Positions 42,836-53,179 of a DNA stretch of 64,000 nucleotides are shown here, in pieces. The number at the start of each line of letters is the position of its first letter. Position 1 is the stretch's first letter. The stretch covers positions 943,501-1,007,500 of the forward strand of contig NW_018343972.1 in assembly GCF_002099425.1 (NCBI RefSeq). The letters run 5' to 3'. A program made the translations under genes and the position numbers. The notes beneath the pieces were generated by a model. It was not told the origin of the DNA, made no database searches, and was given only the letters and a program-made list of their open reading frames with translations. The DNA comes from Phascolarctos cinereus (Eukaryota; Chordata; Mammalia; Diprotodontia; Phascolarctidae).

Positions 42836-43165
42836 GTCTCTGACTCTCCCTCCTCACAGCTGAGTGGCCTCTCAGGTTTTTCCCACCATGCTGGATCTCA
42901 CCCCATTATCAGATGCCATGACAAAGAACAGCCTTATATTTGCACCCTGTCATATTCTGCTTGATGGTTAGCACACAACCCACCCCACCTTCCACCAACC
43001 TCTCTCCCCACTGCAAGCTAGAGTACCAACTTTACTGAGCAAACATTTTGTTAACCTTGCCTACCCAGAGACCACAGCTGGGTTGGGTCTGTGGGGCATG
43101 ATTTGGAACCCCTGACTGCCCTCTTGAACTCCAATGAGCAAATAAGATGTGATCTTCCTCTCAAA
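42836..43165. other. Unclassified stretch
   Basis: Nothing was recognised. Confidence 0.35.
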
Positions 43166-43257
43166 GGCTTAGCACACTTGGCATGTAATAGTAACTTAAT
43201 GAATGTTTATTTGAATGTTTATTGATTTTGATTGATTGATTGATTGATTGATTAAAG
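43166..43257 (+). mobile_element. L2 LINE 3' terminus with (GATT)n tail
   Basis: The text 'aggcttagcacacttggcat', 'aacttaatgaatgtttattt' and a (GATT)n tail is characteristic of the L2 terminus. Confidence 0.75.
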
Positions 43258-43384
43258 AAGCCTTTTGAAGAGTATCCATCTCATGAAATAAAAGGAACAA
43301 AGATAGATATAAAGAGATTTGGACAGTGAGCCTGAGTCGGAGTGAATAACAACAACAACAATAATAATAGTTCTCTCCTTCAAA

Positions 43385-44005
43385 TCTTTACGCCAGATGA
43401 CACCTTGGACTCAGTAAGACTAGAATTCAAATTTGGCTTCCGTTCTGCATCCCTGGGTAAGTCACTTAACCATTTTATGTCTCAGTTTACTCATTATTCC
43501 TTCCAGGGTTGTTGTGAGAATAAAATGAAATAATATTTGTAAATAATTATTTTTGTTCCCTTCATTAGACTATAAGCTTCTTAAACATCATGTGTAACGT
43601 GGTGTGGAGGATATAAAGAAATATAAGTTGTATTCCCTGCCCTCAAGGAGCTTACAATCTAATCTAGAAACCACTATACACAAATGTGAAAAGATAACTG
43701 ACAAAGTGAAACAATAAAGGGTATGTGTGTAGTATATTGAGAAAAGGCACTAGGTTTGAAGTTTGAAGATTTGAGTTCAAATCTCCATTTTTAAAAAAAT
43801 TAATATATTTCTTTTTAGTTTTCAACATTCACTTCCACAAGATTTTGAGTTCCAAATTTTCTCCCCATCTCTTCCCTCCCCCAACCCCAAGATGGCATGC
43901 GTTCTGAATACCCCTAATCTGCCCTCCCTTCTATCTACAAAATAACATTTGTAAAATTTGTAAAATACAAAGTATTATGTAAATGCTGTTATTGTTATTT
44001 CCTGA
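43385..44005 (+). mobile_element. MIR-class SINE interrupted by a 396-bp insertion
   Basis: MIR sequence is at 43385-43543 ('gggtaagtcacttaaccatt' to 'gaaataatatttgtaaa') and resumes at 43940-44005 ('ataacatttgtaaa' then 'agtattatgtaaatgctgtt'). Confidence 0.8.
43544..43939. repeat. Composite duplicated segment inserted in a MIR
   Basis: Positions 43544-43591 match 45344-45391 and 43592-43936 match 46353-46700, both at high identity. The intervening 961 bp at the downstream locus is absent. The junction falls on shared 'attat' (atcat here). A 16-bp direct repeat flanks the insert, aaataatatttgtaaa (43528-43543) and aaataacatttgtaaa (43940-43955). The insert contains sense L2, antisense L2 and antisense L1 pieces. 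Confidence 0.85.
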
Positions 44006-44079
44006 CCACTCATCCCCAGGTGAAAGTAATCACTCTTCCCTCTTCAAATTTTTCCTAGAACTTTGCTCATACAGATGCT

Positions 44080-44214
44080 AATGTAGCTTTGTACAGAGTA
44101 TGCACCCTGTGCTTCCCGGGAAACTTTTGGAGGCGCCAAGAATAAAATGACTCCTCACTTAGAGTCTCTAGGAGTTTCCAAAGGAGCTCTGAGTACTCTG
44201 TACAAATCCACATT
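44080..44214. repeat. 21-bp imperfect inverted repeat, 93-bp spacer
   Basis: The arms are 44080-44100 and 44194-44214, complementary at 19 of 21 positions with the shared core 'tactctgtacaaa'. It may be a small palindromic element or the edge of the adjacent repeat block. Confidence 0.6.
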
Positions 44215-44720
44215 AAACTTTGACCTCGCTGTGGGCCTTATCACATACTACTTTGTATAACTTATGTATAAGCTCTGGGGGTCTTTTCCAATTCAGGTTC
44301 CTGGAGCATGACATCTCCCCCTCAGGGCCCCAGAAGTAACCCTAAGGGTTTGGAGTTTCTAAGCTATTGGCTTATGCCATCATTCCATTGTGTTCTACCC
44401 CATATTAATCACTAGTTATAGTTAAATTATTGGTCAGCTTAATAATGAGTACATATCCTCCCCTATACTACCTTGGTCCCTGGGCAGAGTGAGCTCAAAC
44501 TTGCAATGGTTGCTATAAAGTGTTCATCCCACTAAATTCACTTTTAAATGCAATAGCTGATGGACAAAGTCACCTTGCTTGGAAACAACAACGTCTCAGC
44601 TACTGTAGAGTTGATAAATTGCTGAGCTGGGTCAAATAGGTCTGTACTTGGTGCTGAGCCAGCTCACTGGGCCCAGCTGCTACCAAAGTCTGGTCTAGTC
44701 CCTAGACCTCTGCAGGCTCA
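44215..44720. repeat. Dispersed repeat block B, possible LTR fossil
   Basis: Partner of 11080-11745, with matching word order over about 230 bp ('gagctcaaactt' and similar). No frame, clear ends or target duplication were found. Confidence 0.4.
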
Positions 44721-45080
44721 TTCTTCTAATCTTTCAAAGCTCATAAAAATCCTAGCTACCTCTAATACTCTTCCCAAAGTCAGGAAAGAATATATGCACC
44801 AATGGCAGAAAAAATAGTAGGGCTATGTGAACCCCAAACCCAATGAGAAAGGGCCCGTGGCCCCCTCACACACCTGGAAGATGTGTGACTGCAAGAGGGC
44901 TCCTGCAGTCAGGAAAGAAGATGTAATTTTGCTATTTAGTGGGGTTTTTTATGCAGAGTTCTTGCCAGCTAATCAAAAAGGTTCTCTCTTCACTGGAAAC
45001 AGAGATAGAATACCACTTTACTCTCTTACATCCCTGGAAAGGAGCACATCATGCTGACCATGCTAAGCACTGAGCTTTAA
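44721..45080. other. Unclassified stretch
   Basis: A 76-codon plus frame at 44827-45057 has no recognisable domain. Confidence 0.35.
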
Positions 45081-45084
45081 ATGG

Positions 45085-45333
45085 CCAGTCCCCGTTGTTG
45101 GTGAGTCGTTTGGTCGCTTCGTGACCCTATTTTGGGTTTTCTCCGCAAAGACACTGGAATGGTTTGCTATTTCCTTCTCCAGCTCATTTTACATATGAGG
45201 AAACTGAGGCAAAGACGGTTAAGTGACTTGCCCAGGATCACACAGCTAGGAAGTATCTGAGGCCAGATTTGAACTCAGGAAGATGAATCTTTCCGATTCC
45301 AAGCCTAGTGCTCTATCTACTTTGCCACCCAGC
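45085..45333 (-). mobile_element. MAR1-like SINE, antisense
   Basis: Starts 'gttgttggtgagtcgtttgg', BovB/RTE-like 'ccctattttgggttttctcc', and ends 'ctttgccacccagc'. It lies immediately upstream of the source of the 43544-43591 copy. Confidence 0.85.
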
Positions 45334-45341
45334 ATTTGTAT

Positions 45342-45470
45342 CATAATTATTTTTGTCCCCTTCATTAGACTATAAGCTTCTTAAACATTATAAGCAGGGC
45401 TTGTGTTGTATCTTTGTATCCTCAGGGCCTTACACATAGAAGAGATACCTAATAAATGTTTGTTGAATTG
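45342..45470 (+). mobile_element. L2 LINE 3' end
   Basis: The text 'cattagactataagcttctt', 'gtatcctcagggccttacac' and the terminus 'cctaataaatgtttgttgaa'. Its first 48 bp are duplicated at 43544. Confidence 0.8.
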
Positions 45471-45474
45471 AGCT

Positions 45475-45645
45475 ATTAGCTATTTTTATAGGCTTTACAG
45501 AGCCTTTGTCTCATTTGAGCCTTATAACAAAGGTGTGAGATTGACAGAGCAAATATCATTATCCCCATCTTACAAGTGAAGAAAGTGAGGCTCATACAGC
45601 TGAATTGGCTTATCCTCGATCATACAGCTAGTAGGTGGCATTTGA
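45475..45645 (-). mobile_element. MIR-class SINE, antisense
   Basis: MIR complement with 'tattatccccatcttacaag'-type text ('cattatccccatcttacaag') and 'cgatcatacagctagtaggt'. Confidence 0.7.
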
Positions 45646-46318
45646 GGGGGCAAGCCTTCACCCCAGCAGCTCTCTTTATGGTAACATGATTTTTTTTCCA
45701 GCCAGGGACTTCACCTACTGAGATTTTGTTAACAGCCTTTGTCTTCAAGAAAGTGAGTTCAGAATTCTTCCAGGTGGTAGATAAGTGGTTGGAGGAGGAG
45801 GGGAGGTGGGGGGGGGGGGGAGGCAAGATGGGAGACTTTCATCCAGGCCAAGCCTATGTGTGCCAAGAACATAGCCCCAGCATTTCTGAAACTCACAAAT
45901 ACTCGCAGGACCATCAAAGCCAGGGCCAGGGCCAATAACTCACTGTTTGTTGACACAGTGAAATGCTTCATCTCCAAGTTATTACCACCTGAAACATTTT
46001 TCCTATCTCTCATCTTTTCTACATCAAGAGTACAATTGCTCCATTCATCCCAGCATAAGAATCTATCACCAGGCCCACGAGCTACCTCTACCAGCAGGCG
46101 GAGCAGGATACCAATATGCCTGACCTCCTTAACAGAGGGAGAGAGAACTGAGGATGCTGCTTTTTGCTCAATAAAGCCCCAGGTGTTTCCCCTCCACAGC
46201 TAGGAGCAATCCCCTCCTACCTACTCCCCGACAGGCCAGATCAACGACTAAACTTCATTCCTATGAACAAAGCAGGAAGATTGGATAAGAATAAGGTATT
46301 TGCAATTTCTGTCTTAAT
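45646..46318. other. Unclassified stretch with G-run and CTCF-like word
   Basis: A G-run of about 13 lies at 45810-45822. The word ccagcaggcggagc (46091-46104) matches a common CTCF core at 12 of 14 positions. Frames of 64-115 codons on both strands lack domains. The region lies between the two source segments of the 43.5-kb copy. Confidence 0.3.
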
Positions 46319-46321
46319 TTC

Positions 46322-46545
46322 AGTCAATCAATATTTATTGACCTCCTATTATGTGTAACGTGGTGTGGAGGATATAAAGAAATGCAAGTTGTATTCCCTG
46401 CCCTCAAGGAGCTTACAATCTAACCAAGAAATCACTATACACAAATGTGAAAAGATAACTGACAAAGTGAAACAATAGAGGGTATGTGTGTAGTGTATGG
46501 AGAAAAGGCACTAGGTCTGAAGTCTGAAGATTTGAGTTCAAATCT
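46322..46545 (-). mobile_element. L2 LINE 3' end, antisense
   Basis: The text 'caatcaatatttattgacct', 'ccctcaaggagcttacaatc' and onward. Most of it is duplicated at 43592-43780. Confidence 0.75.
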
Positions 46546-46549
46546 CCTT

Positions 46550-47165
46550 TCTTTTTCTTTTAAATTAATTTATTTCTTTTCAGTTTTCAACATTCACTTC
46601 CACAAGATTTTGAGTTCCAATTTTTTCCCCATCTCGTCCCTCCCCCCAACCCAAGATGGCACGAATTCTGAATATCCTTAATCTGCCCTCCCTTCTATCT
46701 CTCCCCCCCCCCCTTCTCTTATCCCCTTCCCCTTCAATTTTCCTACAGGGCAAGATAGATTTCTATACCCCATTGCCTGTGTATCTTATTTACCAGTTGC
46801 ATGTGAAAACAAAAAATTTTTTTAACCTTTGTTTTTAAAATTTTGGGTTCCAAATTTTCTCCCTTCCTCCCTTCCTCCCTCCCCACCCACCCTCATTGAG
46901 AAGCAAGCAACTCAATCCAGGTTATACGTGTATAGTCATGCAAAACACTTCCAAAGTAGTCATGTTGTGAAAAACTACATATATTTCCCTTCATCCTATC
47001 CTGCCCCACATTTATTCTATTCTCTCTTTTGACCTTGTCCCTCCTTAGAAGTGTTTGCTTCTCATTACCCCCTCCCCCAATCTGCCCTCCCTCTATCATC
47101 CTCCTGTTCTCTTGTCCCCTTTCCCCCACCATCACCATTTTCTTTAGGGTAAGATAGCAAATCTC
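46550..47165 (-). mobile_element. L1-related 3' sequence, antisense, two blocks
   Basis: The first block, 46550-46745 ('caacattcacttccacaaga'), and the second, 46830-47165 ('attgagaagcaagcaactca', 'gtatagtcatgcaaaacact'), read as antisense L1 3' text. C-runs occur at about 46701-46712. The family assignment is by recalled resemblance. Confidence 0.55.
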
Positions 47166-47169
47166 CATT

Positions 47170-47390
47170 CTACATCTTACTGTAGGACCCTGGCCAAAAT
47201 CATCGTCTCCAAAAATGAAGTGGCTACATTAGATATATATCATCCCTTCCATCTCTAAATCCTATGAGTGGTCTGGACAATAAGTATTATAAGAAATGAC
47301 AGTGCTACATTCACTGTGGCTAGGGTATAAGGCAATATTCATAGAAAACACATCAAAGGATTTGTGTTGGAAAGGACTTCCACAGCTATA
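47170..47390. other. Unclassified stretch
   Basis: Nothing was recognised. Confidence 0.35.
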
Positions 47391-47394
47391 GAGT

Positions 47395-47535
47395 AAACCA
47401 ACCCCCATATTTTACAGATAGATGACTGAGGCTCAGAGAAATAAAGTGATTTGCCTCAAGTCAAATAGTAAGTAGCAAAGTAGAGTTTGAACCCACTTTC
47501 TCTGACTGCCAAAATTCATTCTCATTCCATCATAC
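47395..47535 (-). mobile_element. MIR-class SINE, antisense
   Basis: The text 'attttacagatagatgactg' followed by 'aagtagagtttgaacccact' is a MIR complement. Confidence 0.65.
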
Positions 47536-47539
47536 CACA

Positions 47540-47920
47540 CTGTCTTTAACTAAAGAGTAGTACTCCTCTGTACAGCAAGGTCATGGTCCTTGAACTTGGG
47601 GCTTTGGGAGGGACATTCATGTAGCAACTAAGGAGAGGAAGGGGATACCTACCTAGTCAGCCTGGTCATCAACAGGTTGCTAGAAATTGCAGCCAAGATG
47701 GCTTTCGTGTCCTCTAATAGGAAGTGGGATCTGAGCTATCTCCCAGAGAAAATCTCAAATTGAAAACTGATTTATACCTCTGCAGATGTTGGTTGGAGAT
47801 GGGGAAAGGGGAGTGAGGGGGAAAGGAAAGAACCAGGAAAGAGTTGGTAGCTGTTTGATTTTAACAAAGAAACCCAGTGGGTCCAGGCTGAAAGGTTGGC
47901 ATGGCATCATCTAAGCCAAT
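47540..47920. other. Unclassified stretch
   Basis: Nothing was recognised. Confidence 0.35.
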
Positions 47921-47924
47921 TCAA

Positions 47925-48125
47925 GCATGGCATATTGGAAAGAGGAATGGTTTTAAGTCAGGAGACTAGGATCTCCAAGTCCTAGCTCTGCCATTATTAG
48001 CTTCATGACCAATCACCTCTCTGAGCCTCTGTTTTCTCATCTGTAAAATAGGGCTAAATAATACATACATTAGGTATGTCACAAGTCGTTTTAAGGAAAT
48101 CACTTCATAAACTTTAAAGTTCTGT
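47925..48125 (+). mobile_element. MIR-class SINE
   Basis: The text 'ttttaagtcaggagactagg' and 'tctgttttctcatctgtaaa', with the 3' part 'cttcataaactttaaagttc'. Confidence 0.7.
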
Positions 48126-48194
48126 AGAACAGCAACAGCCACGTTGTACTATGATTAACGTTGATAGATTCAGCCCTTCTCAGCTACACAAGGA

Positions 48195-48515
48195 TTTAAG
48201 ACATCTCCAAAGGTCACATCCAAAGAAAGAACTATGGAATTTGAATGCAGATTGAAGCATACTATTTGCTCTTCTGTTTTGTTTTGTTTTCTCTTTCTTG
48301 TGGTTCCTCCTATTGGTTCTAATTCTTCCTTACAACATGACTAATGTGAAAATATGTTTAATAGGAATGTATCTATATAGCCCGTATCAGATTGTGCCCC
48401 ATCTTGGGGAGGGTAGTGGGAAGGAAGGGGGGAGAAAAATTTAAAACTCAAAAGCTTATGGAAGTGATTGTTGATAAATCAAAATAAAGTAACGAAAAAA
48501 GTTTAAAAAAAAGTT
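48195..48515 (+). mobile_element. L1 3' UTR fragment
   Basis: The text 'ccaaagaaagaactatggaa' and 'aatgcagattgaagcatact' parallels 22195-22245 of the L1 above, ending 'aaatcaaaataaagtaacg' and an A-rich tail. Confidence 0.75.
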
Positions 48516-48794
48516 CTGTAGAAATGGGACCTATTACAAAGAAACAGTGAATGATTACTCCGGACTTAACGCTTTGATTATAGGGTGAGAAAAAGTGGGA
48601 GGGGGAGCAAACTTGGAAATCTGTAGTCCCTAAGAGACCCCCCACCAACCCACATCAATCCCCTGTGAAAACTGGTAACATAACAGCAAAAGCCACCGCA
48701 GGGGTCCCACCCTGTATTATGACTTGTATTGTGAATGATGGCTCCTCAAAGAAGGGGGCTCCTTTTGTCTCTGTTGTTCCTTGTCCTCAAATCA
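48516..48794. other. Unclassified stretch
   Basis: Nothing was recognised. Confidence 0.35.
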
Positions 48795-48930
48795 ATCAAC
48801 TAGCCTTCCTTAAATACCTACTACGTGCCAAACACTGACATACAAAGACAAAAATGAAACCCTACCAGCTCTCAAGAAGTTTGCCTTCTATAGGAGGAGA
48901 CGTGTACATACGTAAGTAGGTACAAATGAG
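48795..48930 (-). mobile_element. L2 LINE 3' end, antisense
   Basis: The text 'aaatacctactacgtgccaa' followed by 'accagctctcaagaagtttg' is a diverged antisense L2 terminus. Confidence 0.65.
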
Positions 48931-48959
48931 TATATAGAAGTTATCGAATCCGCCCCATT

Positions 48960-49500
48960 CAGAGGGCATTCATGGGTCTGGAACAGCCCCTCATCTCTGC
49001 CACTTGACCCCTTCCCTACCCCATCGGTTGGTTATAACCCATTTATAGCCCAGAGCTCTCGTGCTGGGCGCACCCCAGCCCATTTCTGGTCCCTGCTGGG
49101 AGCATCTCTGACCACCTGCCTAGGAATTTCTACTGGCTTTTAATATGCTGAGCTTGTTGCCTGGACCAGATCTTCCCCCTCCACCCCCTCACACCCCAGG
49201 CAGGAAGCACTCCAGAGCCTGCAGAGAACACATCTGCCTAACCATAATTGAGCTTCATTCTCAGGAGTGATTTGTGTGTCAAAAATACACCGGGGCTGTA
49301 AATCAGGTGGTAGGAAACTGTCCCCCATTTCCTTACCACCACCTCCCAACCCTCTGCCCCCATCTAAAGCCACTGGCACACGTAGCTACTGGTTCCCTGA
49401 TCGGGGAGGGTCGGGAGGGGAGGGAAATGCTGATTGAAGTTACTCTCTTTGCCTCCATTTTCTAGCATGAATTAGGAGCAGCAATGACTGAGTGCAGTGT
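48960..49500. other. Non-repetitive island, candidate conserved element
   Basis: There is no mobile sequence over 540 bp. It holds 'accataattgagcttcatt', 'gtgatttgtgtgtcaaaaat' and 'ctgtaaatcaggtggtagg', AT-rich binding-site-like words set in GC-rich flanks. No open frame with a domain was found. Conservation is inferred from texture only. Confidence 0.35.
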
Positions 49501-49655
49501 TCCTAGCCTTCCTTTGGCATCTCTTCCGGGAGTGGGAGGCAGGAAGCCTTGGCCCCTCTTTCCAACTGGGGGCAGAAGTCGAGGGGGTGTCCCTAGGCCT
49601 GACTGCCGTCACCTACCAACCCCTCCCTGAATCCAACAGCAGACACTCACATCCC

Positions 49656-49870
49656 CTAAGCCAGGGGTTCCCAACTTGGGGTCCATGTGCCCTTGGCAGG
49701 GGAGGTGGGAAGGGACAGAGAGGAGGCAATAAGAAACTTCTGAAGGAACATGGAGGTATTTGGTAAATAACCCCACTATCCCATTGAAGTTAGTCTCTTT
49801 ATTTTATTCTTTATGTGCCTGTGCATAGTAAATTCTAGAATTTATTTCCTTTCTTATTGAATAGGGAGTA
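49656..49870. mobile_element. Possible degraded hAT-type element
   Basis: The word 'caggggttcccaacttgggg' at 49662 looks like a hAT/Charlie-type end. No matching right end was found, so the right boundary is a guess. Confidence 0.3.
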
Positions 49871-49977
49871 AAGGAAGGTGACACTGAAAGCTGAGTACCC
49901 TGTCCTGAACTAAGAGGCTCTTCTAGTTCTCTTTAGTCTCAACTGAAAACTCTTCAAAGGAAAGGACTATTTCACCT

Positions 49978-50068
49978 TGACCAATCAATTGACCAATCAA
50001 CAGCACTATGTGCCAGGCACCGTGCTACATATTCCCAGTGTCTTGTAAACCTTAGAACACTATGTAAA
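49978..50068 (-). mobile_element. L2 LINE 3' end, antisense
   Basis: The text 'caatcaacagcactatgtgc' and 'caggcaccgtgctacatatt' is a short antisense L2 terminus. Confidence 0.6.
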
Positions 50069-50084
50069 TGTCAGCTATTAATAT

Positions 50085-50172
50085 TATCGACACTCTGTCA
50101 CTTAATAGCCTTGTAACCTTCCCTTCACCTGTCTGAGCCTCAGTTTCTTAATCTATAAATGGGGGTAGGGTA
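50085..50172 (+). mobile_element. MIR-class SINE fragment
   Basis: The text 'cagtttcttaatctataaat' after 'cttgtaaccttcccttcacc' is a MIR core. Confidence 0.55.
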
Positions 50173-50193
50173 GTATATTTTCAGTGCATATAC

Positions 50194-50445
50194 CTCAGGG
50201 AGCTAGGTGGCACAGTGAATAGAGCACTGGGCCTGGATTCAGAAAGACCTGAGTTCAAATCTAGCCTTAGACACTTACTAACCATGTGACCCTGAGGCAA
50301 GTCTTCCTCAGTTTCCTCAACTAAAAAATAAGAATAATAATAGCACCTAACCCACAGAGTTGTCGTGATGATCAAATGGGATAACATGTGTGCTTAGCTC
50401 AGTGCCTGGCACCTAGTAGGTGCTTAATAAATACTTGTTTCTTTG
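50194..50445 (+). mobile_element. MIR/CORE-SINE, near full length
   Basis: Head 'gggagctaggtggcacagtg', core, 'gatgatcaaatgggataaca' and an L2-like tail 'ggtgcttaataaatacttgt'. It combines the marsupial head with a MIR-type 3' end. Confidence 0.75.
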
Positions 50446-51345
50446 ATTCCCTTAACCTTCATGAGGATTATTGTGCAGACAGGTTTCATATAAAGTTTAA
50501 AGCACCTTTAGAAATTTGAGTTATTACTGAGGACACTGCTGAAACAACATTGAAAGTGCCTGTCATTGGAGGCCACCATGACCTAGCCAGGAGAGTAGGC
50601 TATAGGCTCTTAAGATGAAAGTTTCCTTTGAGCCTGCCTGTTTCTGTACCTCCACACCCAGACTTCTAGCTTCACAGAAGCCTGGGCCTGAAATGTCAAA
50701 GGTAGATGGAGGCTTAGTGGATGAAATGGTGGATGGAGTGTCAGGCCCAGGATGGGACAGAAGGGGAAAGTACAAGAGATCTGTACTGGCTCAAGAATGG
50801 GAGAAAATTTAATTTTCTCAGTGTGGGGCTGGGTTCATGGAGATCATAACATTTTTGAGCTGAACTCCTCTCTCAGACTAAATGACTAAGGGATAGTTCT
50901 CTGGTTTCCAGCCCCACTACCTTTTCAATGCTTAGACCCTGCATTCCCCTACTCCACCCCGCTCTGGTTTTCTGTTTCCATTCCTGGCACTGGTTTCAGC
51001 TGTGGGAAGCAGGTAGGAAACCATGATTCTGAGGGTTAAATGGAGAATTATATTTAGTGCTCACAGAAAGACAAATATTGGGTTAGCAGCCAAAATGGAA
51101 AGAAAAAAAAAAGCCCAAAGCAAACAGCAGAGGCAAGGAATTCCTACCAAACAAGGTCTCTCTTCATTCCTCCAGATCCAGGTATAGGGGGCCTAGAAGG
51201 GGGCAAGACCTATTTAGCTGGGAATACTAAGCCCATGGATGTGTTTGAGAGCCATATGCTATTCCATCTCTCACTGGCCCTATGGGAGCTGAGGGCCTCT
51301 CAGACCTCCTTCCCAGAAGTTGACAAAGCCTCTGGAGGATAAAAT
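50446..51345. other. Unclassified stretch
   Basis: No repeat or exon was recognised over 0.9 kb. Short frames at 50563-50812 on both strands lack domains. Confidence 0.35.
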
Positions 51346-51350
51346 GTGGG

Positions 51351-51554
51351 AAAAAGAAAAGAAAAGAAAAGAAAAGAAAGAAAAGAAAAGAAAAGAAAAG
51401 AAAAGAAAAGAAAAGAAAAGAAAAGAAAAGAAAAGAAAAGAAAAGAAAAGAAAAGAAAAGAAAAGAAAAGAAAAGAAAAGAAAAGAAAAAAGAGAAAAGA
51501 AAAGAAAAGAAAAAAGAGAAAAGAAAAGAAAAAGAAAGGAAAAGAAAAAAAAAA
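51351..51554. repeat. (AAAAG)n pentamer array, about 200 bp
   Basis: The array is nearly pure to about 51485 and interrupted by 'agag' variants afterwards. Frames with K-E-K-K-R or F-S-F-L repeats up to 140 codons are artefacts of it. Confidence 0.97.
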
Positions 51555-51659
51555 GTTGCCTCCCTTGATACCTGGGATTTACAAAGCTGGAGTTTGGGGG
51601 GGAGGAGCTGAAAGGGGAGAGGCACACCACAGTGGAAGATTCTTGACATTTTCAGGGTG

Positions 51660-51805
51660 AGTAGAAAGAGGACTGAAGGGAGAGTCAGGAAACCCCTTTT
51701 CTAGTCCCAATTGCCATCCCCATCTCTCTGGGTCTGTTTCTTCCTCCATGAAACATGAATTAGACAATGTGATCTTTAAGGCTGATTCCATAACATTGTA
51801 GGGGT
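51660..51805 (+). mobile_element. MIR-class SINE fragment
   Basis: The text 'gggtctgtttcttcctccat' and 'acaatgtgatctttaaggct' fits a MIR with the variant 3' tail. Confidence 0.5.
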
Positions 51806-51879
51806 CTCTTCTATGTTTCTCTACCAACTAAGAAAGCTAATGGAATGGGGTGAGTGAAACGTTCCCAACCAACAGCACT

Positions 51880-52165
51880 GATCTTGATTGGTCGCTGTTG
51901 TTTGTCCTTCGTTCTCAAAAAGGACCATGACATCAGGGAGGGGATGACGTGACGTGCAAGTGAATTGGATTTAAGTGAGGGAAGGCTGTGCAAAGTCACC
52001 AGCCTCACCTTCTCCTCCGGAGAGGACACTAGGTCCAGGGACCAGACATAGATCAGGACAAGTGGAGATGGTGGTGGATGCAGTGGGTGACCTTGGAGTT
52101 TTCAAGCTAAGGTCTTTAACAGTTTGACTGAGGAAAAGCCCATTCGGTGATTAAAAAGCTTGAGG
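51880..52165 (+). mobile_element. Marsupial dispersed repeat (family name uncertain)
   Basis: The text 'ttgtccttcgttctcaaaaa', 'gtgaattggatttaagtgag' and 'tgcaaagtcaccagcctcac', ending 'gcccattcggtgattaaaa'. I recognise it as a recurrent marsupial repeat but cannot name it. It contains a CRE-like 'gatgacgtgacgtg'. Confidence 0.55.
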
Positions 52166-52845
52166 AAACCAGAGGGATTCTTTGCTTTTCCCACTCCCAC
52201 TCCCACCTCCTCCTCCACTTAGCTCTCTCTGTTTATGTGCTAGGTAAAGTCTGTTTTCTGGATCTTTGGAAAGGATGAAGAGAAAAGAAGCCCTTCAGAA
52301 ATCCAAGTCCCCTAGGGCATGACTCTGGCTATCACCATTGGCATTGCAGAGCTCAACCCACTGGACTGTGAGTTAGTGAGGTTTCTGAGAGAAGAGGATT
52401 GAAGGAGGGAGCAGAGGACAGCAGCTGGTTTACTATAAGAGCTGAGAAGGGGTGAGAATGGGGAGAGAGGTCATGGCCAATAGTTGTGGGGGGAGGGTAT
52501 AGAAAAGAGGAAAGGGCAGAGGGAGGGGTCAAAGCTGACTTCCCAGCATCCTACAGATGGAAAGCAGACAGGTCCTGTCAAAACTTGGGCCTTGCTAAAT
52601 ATTCATCAGAAGGATCTGCATGAGTCATTTGCATCAAACCATTGGGTTTCTTCTCTACTAAGAGGAAAAAAAAAAACTTCAGCTCAAAGGAGAATGGAAC
52701 CCAGGAATTTCTGGACCTTTGGGGATAGGGATCAGGGACTGCTAATCATGAGAATAAAAGCTGAATCCCTTGCCCAGCCTTGTACCCTCCTCCACCCTCC
52801 CTCCCAAATTCAAGGGCTTGGAAGCCCATATTCCTCTGGAATATG
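52166..52845. other. Unclassified stretch
   Basis: The 120-codon plus frame at 52484-52846 has no recognisable domain. No repeat was seen. Confidence 0.35.
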
Positions 52846-52849
52846 AGAG

Positions 52850-53045
52850 GGAGTATGTGTAGTAGAAAGAGCACTGAATTTGGAATCAAAAGACCTAGAT
52901 TCGAGTACTAATTTTGCTACTTTCTGTGTGACCATTGACAAATTAAATAATCTCTCTGAGGCTCAGTTACTCATCTGTTAAATAGAGCTAATAGTATTTG
53001 CCCCACCTACTTCACAAGGTTGCTGTGAGTAGGTCACTTTGTAAA
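52850..53045 (+). mobile_element. MIR-class SINE, near full length
   Basis: The text 'gtagaaagagcactgaattt', 'tctgtgtgaccattgacaaa' and 'cacaaggttgctgtgagtag' follows the order of a MIR. Confidence 0.75.
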
Positions 53046-53179
53046 TCTAATGGATAAAGACTAGACCTCTGAATTAATTGATGTAAGGAACACCTGGATA
53101 AGGAAATTCTCTCCCAATGCGGGTTGACACCTTGGCTATTTAAGGGTCCTAGTCCTGAAATGTTAAGTGATTTGCCCAA

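Noticed and set aside
43592-43936. Retrocopy of a spliced RNA as the origin of the composite insertion
   Set aside because: The junction lies on 'attat' microhomology with no GT-AG on either strand, and no A-tail is present.
51227-51660. Opposite-strand frames of 82-140 codons rich in K/E or F/S/L
   Set aside because: They are translations of the (AAAAG)n microsatellite.
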